A stretch of DNA of 9,549 bases from Thermoplasmata archaeon (lineage in GTDB: Archaea > Thermoplasmatota > Thermoplasmata > Lutacidiplasmatales > UBA184), in assembly GCA_022749905.1 (NCBI GenBank), contig JAKIWU010000042.1:1-9549 (forward strand). The letters are read 5' to 3'. The position numbers were made by a program, and so were the translations under genes. The notes beneath the pieces were generated by a model. It made no database searches. It saw only the letters and a list, made by a program, of their open reading frames with translations, and was not told the origin of the DNA. This document shows, one piece after another, positions 4,398 through 9,549 of this stretch; within the stretch, counting starts at the first letter, position 1; every line of letters begins with the position of its first letter.

Positions 4398-6502
4398 TGG
4401 AGCCGGCAACCCCTCCGGAGGCGGTCTCGCACCGGGCAAGCCCCCGGCTAGGGATCCTCTCCGCGATCGGGCAGTCCCTGCACCGTCTTGGACCGCGGTC
4501 GATGATCCGCAACCCGGTCATGTTCGTCGTCTACATCTTCACGATCTTCACGGCCGTCGTCACCCTGATCCCGTCGGTCTTTCCCGACCTCACCGGTGCG
4601 CACTTCAGCCGGTCCTACTTCCTCGCGATCACGGTCATCTTGTTCCTCACGCTCTGGTTCTCGACCCTCGCGGAGTCGATCGCCGAGGCGCAGGGGCGTG
4701 CCCAGGCCGAGAGCCTCAGGGAGATCCAGGTCGGTACGAAGGCGCGTCGGCTCCTCGCCGACGGAAAGGCGGAGTGGGTCGACTCGAAGGTCCTCCGCAA
4801 GGGCGACACCGTCGCGGTCGAGCCCGGGGAGACGATCCCGCTCGACGGCGACGTGATCGAGGGGGCGGCGGAGATCGACGAATCGATGATGACGGGGGAG
4901 TCCTCCGCCGTCATCCGGGAGAGCGGCGGGGACAAGACGAGCGTCCTCGGCGGGAGCAAAGTGCTCCGCGGGAAGATCCGGGTCCGGATCGCGGCCGAGC
5001 CCGGCGAGAGCTTCCTCGACCGGATGATCCGGCTCGTCGAGGGCGCCCGCCGCGACAAGTCGCCGAACGAGCTCGCGCTCACCCTCCTACTCTCCGCGTT
5101 CACCCTCATCCTCATCCTCGTCGTCCTCACCTTCGAGTACATGGTCACGGCCTCGGCCGCGATCTCCCTCGACATCGCGACCCTCGTGGCGCTCCTCGTC
5201 TGTCTCATGCCGACCACCATCGGAGGGCTCCTCCCGGCGATCGGGATCGCGGCCGTGAACCGCGTGTCGTACGCGAACGTCGTCGCGAAGTCCGGGCGCG
5301 CGGTCGAGTCCGCCGGGGACCTCGACGTTCTCATCCTCGACAAGACCGGGACGATCACCACTGGAAACCGGATCGCGGTCGAGTTCGTCCCTGCCATCGG
5401 CATCGACAAGTCGGACCTCATGGCGAACGCAGCACTCGCATCCGCGTACGATGACACTCCGGAGGGTCGCTCGATCCTCCGGCTCGCGGTGCGCCGAGGC
5501 GTGGCACGCGAAGGGATCCGCGTCGACGCCTCGAGGATCCTCCCGTTCACTCCGGAGCGAAGGGTGTCGGGGGTCGAGCTCGCGAACGGGAGGGAGATCC
5601 TCAAGGGTGCGGTCTCGGCCATCGAGGCGCACTGCGGGAGCATGCCGGAGGAACTCACTCGCGCGGCGCAGGACGCTGCCGGACGCGGGATGACCCCGCT
5701 CGCGGTCGCGGTGGACAAGAAGCCCTTCGGTGTCGTTCTCCTCAAGGACATCGTGAAGCCTGGGATCCCCGACCGCCTCCGCGAGCTCCGCCTCATGGGG
5801 ATCCGGACGATCATGTGCACCGGCGACAACCGGATCACGGCGAGCGCGATCGCGAAGGAGAGCGGCGTCGACGAGTTCGTCGCCGAGGCACGGCCCGAGA
5901 CGAAGCTCGAGCTCGTGAGCCGCGAGAAGTCCGCGGGCCGCCTCGTCGCGATGACCGGCGACGGTACGAATGACGCCCCGGCGCTCGCGCGTGCCGATGT
6001 GGGGCTCGCGATGAACAGCGGGACCTCGGCGGCGAAGGAGGCGGGGAACATGGTCGACCTCGACAGCGATCCGACGAAGATCATCGAGGTCGTGTCGCTC
6101 GGGAAGCAGCTCCTCATCACCCGCGGCGGGCTCACGACGTTCTCGGTCACGAACGACGTTGCGAAGTACTTCGCCCTCCTCCCTGCTATCTACGTGGGGG
6201 GGGGGGGGGTGGGGTTCCTGAATTTGCTCCGCCTCGGGAACCCCGCGCTCGCTGTGATCTCGACGCTTCTCTTCAACGCCCTCATCATCCCGCTGATGGT
6301 CCCGATCGCGCTGCGCGGGGCGCCGTTCCGCCCGAGGACCGCCGTCGAGCTCCTCCGGAACAACATGCTCGTCTACGGGCTCGGGGGGCTCGTGAGCGCG
6401 TTTCTCGGGATCGGGATCATCTACGTCGGCCTCGGCTACGCCTTGGGAACGCCGACGATCGCGCCGATCCTCCAGTCGATCACCCACTTCCTGGGGAGCT
6501 AG
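4394..6502 (+). CDS. kdpB: K+-transporting P-type ATPase, catalytic subunit B (KdpB)
   Basis: KdpB hydrolyses ATP to drive K+ through the Kdp complex; 702 residues (682 in E. coli). In order: membrane helices 1-2 (about 41-94); the actuator domain with TGES at 167-170, whose serine matches the residue phosphorylated to inhibit E. coli KdpB; helices 3-4 with LMPTTIGG (271-278), including the P-type proline; the phosphorylation site DKTGT at 316-320 (Asp316); the nucleotide-binding domain with FTPERRVSG (385-393) and KGA (404-406); TGDN (476-479); the hinge TGDGTNDAP (521-529); and the C-terminal helices. It follows kdpA with a 4-nt overlap and has a strong Shine-Dalgarno sequence. A run of 14 G (6196-6209) encodes Val-Gly4-Val in the outside loop after helix 5. 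That loop is about two residues shorter than in E. coli KdpB and unlike it in sequence. The rest is intact. Confidence 0.97.
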   Translation: MMEPATPPEAVSHRASPRLGILSAIGQSLHRLGPRSMIRNPVMFVVYIFTIFTAVVTLIPSVFPDLTGAHFSRSYFLAITVILFLTLWFSTLAESIAEAQGRAQAESLREIQVGTKARRLLADGKAEWVDSKVLRKGDTVAVEPGETIPLDGDVIEGAAEIDESMMTGESSAVIRESGGDKTSVLGGSKVLRGKIRVRIAAEPGESFLDRMIRLVEGARRDKSPNELALTLLLSAFTLILILVVLTFEYMVTASAAISLDIATLVALLVCLMPTTIGGLLPAIGIAAVNRVSYANVVAKSGRAVESAGDLDVLILDKTGTITTGNRIAVEFVPAIGIDKSDLMANAALASAYDDTPEGRSILRLAVRRGVAREGIRVDASRILPFTPERRVSGVELANGREILKGAVSAIEAHCGSMPEELTRAAQDAAGRGMTPLAVAVDKKPFGVVLLKDIVKPGIPDRLRELRLMGIRTIMCTGDNRITASAIAKESGVDEFVAEARPETKLELVSREKSAGRLVAMTGDGTNDAPALARADVGLAMNSGTSAAKEAGNMVDLDSDPTKIIEVVSLGKQLLITRGGLTTFSVTNDVAKYFALLPAIYVGGGGVGFLNLLRLGNPALAVISTLLFNALIIPLMVPIALRGAPFRPRTAVELLRNNMLVYGLGGLVSAFLGIGIIYVGLGYALGTPTIAPILQSITHFLGS
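6196..6209 (+). repeat. Run of 14 G inside kdpB
   Basis: Fourteen consecutive G, then T, then four more G, lie in codons 601-607 of kdpB. The present length keeps the frame; one G more or less would truncate KdpB before its last two helices. It is the longest homopolymer in the window by a wide margin. It may be a slippage-prone tract or a sequencing or assembly error. Confidence 0.95.
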
Positions 6503-6504
6503 CG

Positions 6505-7140
6505 ATGGAACGCGAGGGGGCGGGGGATAGCACGCGCCCGCCGCCGAGGGAGGCCGCGACCTCTGCCCGCGCGACCGCGACGTTTCTCGTGCTCCTCCTC
6601 GTCGGGGCCGGGTTCGTCCTGCCGGAGGGCGGCTCGTACGTTGCGGACCTCCTCAACACCAATGCTGCGCATGGTTCGTTCCTCCACGATCCCAACGGGA
6701 CGATCTATGCCTCGGCGCTTCTCGGCCAGAACATCAGCAACCCCACGCTCTTCTGGCTCCGCCCCTCGCTGATCGACGACCAGGCCTTCCTGGGCGCGGG
6801 AGGGGAGAGCCCCCCCGGTCCGACCGATCCAGCGCTCCTCAACGAGACCCGGTACTACATCTCCCTCGAAGGGCTCAACAACAGCACCGTCCCCCTCGAC
6901 CTCGTGAGCCCATCGGCCAGCGGCCTCGATCCGGACCTCACCCCCTCCGCGACGCTCGTTCAGATCCCGCGCGTCGCGCTGCACTCGCACCTTTCCGAGG
7001 CGTTCCTGCTCGCGTTCGTGAATGCCCGGATCCATCACCCGGCCCTCGGGGTGTTCGGACCTTCCTATGTCAACGTCCTCCGACTGGACGTGAGCCTGCT
7101 TCCCTACCTGCCGCAGGGCACCGGACCGAAGCTCCCGTAG
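6505..7140 (+). CDS. kdpC: K+-transporting ATPase subunit C (KdpC)
   Basis: KdpC is the single-span subunit that stabilises the Kdp complex and helps ATP use. The 211 residues (190 in E. coli) have a cytoplasmic tail of about 23 residues, longer than usual, then one membrane helix (24-42) and an outside domain. Family signatures are ALLGQNISNPTLFWLRPS (71-88), DPALLNE (108-114) and VPLDLVSPSASGLDPDLTPS (129-148), followed by IPRVA (154-158) and the closing GPSYVNVLRLDVSL (185-198). The outside domain carries five N-x-S/T sites (Asn64, 76, 113, 125, 126), compatible with archaeal surface glycosylation. The start is 2 nt after the kdpB stop, with GGGGAG six bases before the ATG. It ends the operon; the next gene is convergent. 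Confidence 0.95.
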   Translation: MEREGAGDSTRPPPREAATSARATATFLVLLLVGAGFVLPEGGSYVADLLNTNAAHGSFLHDPNGTIYASALLGQNISNPTLFWLRPSLIDDQAFLGAGGESPPGPTDPALLNETRYYISLEGLNNSTVPLDLVSPSASGLDPDLTPSATLVQIPRVALHSHLSEAFLLAFVNARIHHPALGVFGPSYVNVLRLDVSLLPYLPQGTGPKLP

Positions 7141-7239
7141 GCCTACGCCGTCCGACGGCTCGCCGACGAGCGCCTGGCCCTTCTGCGGTGGCCCTCGCTG
7201 CGCCCCGCAGCTGCTCCAAGATACCCGTGGCGGCGCCGG

Positions 7240-8427
7240 TCAGGGAGGAACGAACTGCCCCGCGAAGGTCATGCTGGCGATGCCGGATCGGTCCTCTTGC
7301 AAGAGGGCGGCCGGGAGGGGGACGTAGTTGAGTCCCGTCAAGAAGGATTGACCCGCTCCCACCGTCCAGTTGAGCCAGTCGACGATGACGATCGCGCGAT
7401 TGAACGAGGGCGCAAACCCCTGGTCGAGGTGTTGGAAGGCGAAGAGATAGGCCAGCATCGCGAGGGGGTAATCCCCGGCGCCGGGAGCGTTCACCATGCT
7501 GACGTTCCGCCAATCCCCCGTGGGGGAGGGGAATGGGTAGCCCGCGGACCGATCCGCGATCGCCGAAAGGGAGTTCACGAGCGTCGGGAGAACGAAACTC
7601 CCAGACGGGTTGCCCATCTTGGCATACGCGAGTCCGGGGAGACTCAGCACGTCCGTCAGATCGACGTACCCGAGGGAGTACGGAGTTCGAAGGACGTACT
7701 TCCCGAGAGCCGAGTTCCCCGTGATCGCCTCCGAGGGAGAGGGGGTGGAGGGCCAGCTCACTTGGATCCCCGTGCCGGGGCCTGACTTCCAGTCTGCGCT
7801 GTCCTGACTGAGGTAGTCGCTCAGGACAAACGTCGTTCCCGCGGAGTCGGCCCGGTGCACTGTGGAGATTGGCTGGCTGGGTAGAACGAGGGACGGGTTC
7901 AGTCCCTGGAGTCGGGGATCACTCCAGCTCGAGATCTTCCCCAGGTAGATCGCGGCCAGCGCGCTCCCTGTCAGCTGGAGCGGCGTCGATGCACCCGGCA
8001 GGTTGTAGACAATGGCGAGGGAACCTCCGGCGATCGGCATCGTGACGACGGGACCCGGTAACGCCGATTGCTGGGCTCCCTGAAGCGGCTCATCGGTCGC
8101 GGCGAAGTCGACAACACGATCCGTGAGCGCCGTGACCCCCGCCCCAGAGCCCGCGGGATTGTAGTTGATCCGCGCGTGTGAGGAGGGTTGATACCCAGCC
8201 TCCCACTGGCTCATCAGCGCGAGAACGAAGCTCGCTCCCTCACCGAGGAGGGTGACCGGGTGCGGAGGTCCGCCGAACCAGCCGAGTCCCACTCCGGCTC
8301 CCGCAAGCACGCCGGCGACGGCCAGGGTCAAGGCCATGGAAATCCAACCAGGACGATTTCGACGATGCAGGAACACGGGAGGGGCTCCCGGGCCCTGTCC
8401 GGTGACCTCGGCAGTGGTCTCAGGCAC
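7240..8427 (-). CDS. pstS: PstS-like phosphate-binding protein, anchored by an N-terminal helix
   Basis: PstS captures phosphate outside the membrane and hands it to the PstCAB ABC transporter. From GTG 8427 the protein has 395 residues. A basic stretch (HRRNRPGW, 21-28) precedes a hydrophobic helix (31-51) without a lipobox cysteine, so it is probably membrane-anchored. PstS signatures follow: GEGASFVLALMSQW (62-75), YNPAGSGAG (89-97), DFAATDEPL (107-115), LAIVYNLPG (137-145), AIYLGKISSWSDPRLQGLNP (159-178), HRADSAGTTF (191-200) and LRTPYSLGYV (246-255). In the anion-binding loop the usual R-x-D-G-S-G-T reads R-A-D-S-A-G-T, so a phosphate-contacting serine is replaced or shifted. The start is uncertain: the frame stays open to ATG 8622, but the extra part has no family character. 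A GGGGAGGG (8449-8456) lies nine bases before a CTG at 8439. No pstC, pstA or pstB is in the window. It converges on kdpC. Confidence 0.9.
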   Translation of the reverse strand: MPETTAEVTGQGPGAPPVFLHRRNRPGWISMALTLAVAGVLAGAGVGLGWFGGPPHPVTLLGEGASFVLALMSQWEAGYQPSSHARINYNPAGSGAGVTALTDRVVDFAATDEPLQGAQQSALPGPVVTMPIAGGSLAIVYNLPGASTPLQLTGSALAAIYLGKISSWSDPRLQGLNPSLVLPSQPISTVHRADSAGTTFVLSDYLSQDSADWKSGPGTGIQVSWPSTPSPSEAITGNSALGKYVLRTPYSLGYVDLTDVLSLPGLAYAKMGNPSGSFVLPTLVNSLSAIADRSAGYPFPSPTGDWRNVSMVNAPGAGDYPLAMLAYLFAFQHLDQGFAPSFNRAIVIVDWLNWTVGAGQSFLTGLNYVPLPAALLQEDRSGIASMTFAGQFVPP

Positions 8428-8962
8428 GCGATCGAGCAGTGTCTCTTGCCCTCCCCACGATCCGGAAACGGAAGGGGCCCCCGACGAAGCAATCGTTGAG
8501 GGAGGGTAAAGCCAGCGCTTGCCAGGGCGAACAGCTACCTCCGACCGGAGACGTGCTTCGGGGGCGAGAGCACAGGGAATCAGGTTCGCGACGTCCTGCC
8601 CTTCCATCTGTGCTCGGAGCATTTCCCACGGGCGCCCCGCTCCGGCCGACGTGAATCGGGCGGTTTCCGCCGCCAGAAGGGGAGCAAAAGTCTAAGAGGT
8701 CGGAGAGACGAGAACTCCCTCGCTCGGTGAGGTAGTACGCACGCATGCGCACTCAACCTCCGCGGTGGCAACCCCCCCGCGGTGTTGTAGCCCGGACGAA
8801 TCTGGGAGGGGTCCATCTGCGTTTCGTCTGGCAACCCCTTGGCCATCGTGTAATCCCGATCCAACGTAGAGGGGTCCCATCACGCCGGCCAGCGAGCTCA
8901 TCTGTCCCTGCCGATGCGACTAGTCCCCGACCCGCGAGCCAATCGACGGAGGCCAACCGACC
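8428..8962. other. Divergent intergenic region between pstS and the secreted-protein gene
   Basis: About 535 bases with no convincing gene. On the minus strand TTTACC (8505-8510) could be the pstS TATA box and GGGGAGGG (8449-8456) its Shine-Dalgarno sequence. An alternative ATG for pstS lies at 8622. A short minus-strand frame starting after a stop near 8755 reads MRAYYLTERGSSRLSDLLDF (8750-8691), which looks like the end of a winged-helix regulator (PadR/MarR style), but nothing upstream continues it. Two 8-nt direct repeats CCGCGGTG (8760-8767, 8777-8784) and two copies of TGGCAACCCC (8766-8775, 8829-8838) are present, without clear meaning. Confidence 0.4.
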
Positions 8963-9549
8963 ATGATAGCGAATGAAACCTGTGACCTAGGAGCTACGAC
9001 GCAGCCGAAACTCGACCGGAAAATCTCCGCAGCCGGAAATCGTGGAAACCGAGCCCGGCTTGGATTGCGACTCTCGCTCCTGGTCGTACTGCTCGCTCTC
9101 GGGTTCGTGGGATCCGGAGTCGCCGCCGGGTTCACCGGACTTTCCGCGCTCCCCAATCACGAGCTTGCGACCGCACCGGGGACTCACGGTCTACAGCCCA
9201 CCCTTCTGCAACCGGCCGGAGGGCTTCTCGTTCCCTCGCTTTCCCTAAGCGCGTCCTCGGCGACGGCGAGCCAAACCATCGCGATCACAGGTTCTGGGTT
9301 TCCTGCCTCCTCTCCCATCGGATTCAGCTGGGACGGTGCCGCAGCGGCTTGCGCGAATCACATCGATGCGACGAACGGCGCCGGCGTCGCGAGTTGCCTC
9401 GTCGTGGTTCCCGTCGCTACGGCTGGGATGCATCTCATCGCCGCCCACGACGGCTTCGGTGACCGGGCGAAGGCAGAGTTCCAGGTCGTTCCGGGAATCA
9501 CCCTCTCGACCGTTACCGCACATGCAGGCGACAGCGTGTTGGTTTCCGG
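8963..9549 (+). CDS. Secreted or surface protein with Ig/TIG-like repeats, N-terminal part (runs off the right edge)
   Basis: The frame is open from ATG 8963 to the window end, giving 195 residues. GGAGG (8948-8952) lies ten bases before the ATG. Residues 1-36 are polar and basic and lead into a hydrophobic segment (about 37-57, LSLLVVLLALGFVGSGVAAG), a signal peptide or anchor. After a Pro/Gly/Ala-rich linker, residues 92-176 form one beta-rich repeat: SLSLSASSATASQTIAITGS (92-111), a 'GSGF' turn, FSWDG, a closing half with Cys145 that could bond Cys130, then HLIAAHDGFGDRAKAEFQVV. A second repeat begins at ITLSTVTAHAGDSVLVSG. The pattern 'GxGFxxxSPIxxxWDG...H.I.A.D..G..A...F.V' resembles TIG/IPT or Ig-like repeats in large surface proteins of Thermoplasmata. 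Function is unknown; adhesion or cell-envelope structure is the natural guess. Confidence 0.8.
   Translation, partial: MIANETCDLGATTQPKLDRKISAAGNRGNRARLGLRLSLLVVLLALGFVGSGVAAGFTGLSALPNHELATAPGTHGLQPTLLQPAGGLLVPSLSLSASSATASQTIAITGSGFPASSPIGFSWDGAAAACANHIDATNGAGVASCLVVVPVATAGMHLIAAHDGFGDRAKAEFQVVPGITLSTVTAHAGDSVLVS

Noticed and set aside
4615..6487. Long minus-strand open frames opposite kdpB
   Set aside because: They are antisense shadows of a very well conserved kdpB and show no family signature.
7158..7171. Terminator hairpin between kdpC and pstS
   Set aside because: A 5-bp stem with a 4-nt loop exists but no T-rich tract follows in either direction, and such stems arise easily in GC-rich DNA.
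8691..8756. Winged-helix regulator fragment on the minus strand
   Set aside because: Only about 20 residues look like the end of a PadR/MarR-type domain; no upstream part in any frame supports it.
1..9549. CRISPR array, rRNA gene or replication origin
   Set aside because: No regularly spaced repeats, rRNA segments or AT-rich origin-type repeats were seen.

Overview
This window looks like chromosomal DNA from a high-GC archaeon. The strongest evidence is a tRNA-Trp gene interrupted at the canonical 37/38 position by an 88-nt intron with a bulge-helix-bulge-type junction and no encoded CCA. AT-rich TATA-like boxes sit about 25-35 bases upstream of several genes. The last gene is a secreted protein with Ig/TIG-like repeats, of a style common in Thermoplasmata. 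Placement in Thermoplasmatota is an inference from general style, not from a marker gene.

Region 1 (1-1090) is accessory DNA around the tRNA. A TnpB (IS200/IS605 OrfB) N-terminus runs off the left edge on the minus strand. The tRNA-Trp gene follows (322-482). Two copies of its 3' end lie downstream: a degraded 24-nt copy at 517-540 and an exact 14-nt copy at 1077-1090. Between them is an NTF2-like gene broken by one in-frame TAG. This arrangement suggests scars of tRNA-directed integration. No integrase is visible.

Region 2 (1143-2386) holds a small four-helix membrane protein (minus), the C-terminal remnant of a GNAT acetyltransferase (minus) and an intact VOC/glyoxalase-fold protein (plus).

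Region 3 (2387-7140) is the core of the window: a complete kdpA-kdpB-kdpC operon for the high-affinity K+-transporting P-type ATPase. The genes are tightly coupled (ATGA overlap, then a 2-nt gap). Upstream is a long leader with a TATA box, a perfect palindrome, a nine-codon upstream ORF and short direct repeats. No kdpF, kdpD or kdpE is seen in the window. kdpB contains an uninterrupted run of 14 G that is either an assembly problem or a slippage-prone tract.

Region 4 (7240-9549) has a PstS-like phosphate-binding protein (minus, convergent with kdpC). A roughly 0.5-kb divergent intergenic region follows, and then the 5' part of a secreted Ig/TIG-like repeat protein that runs off the right edge.

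Kdp brings in K+ under potassium limitation, and PstS normally delivers phosphate to the PstCAB transporter, so the right half is a nutrient-scavenging neighbourhood. I did not find a convincing new multi-gene system. The best leads are the poly-G tract in kdpB, the kdp leader and operator-like palindrome, and the tRNA-derived repeats.
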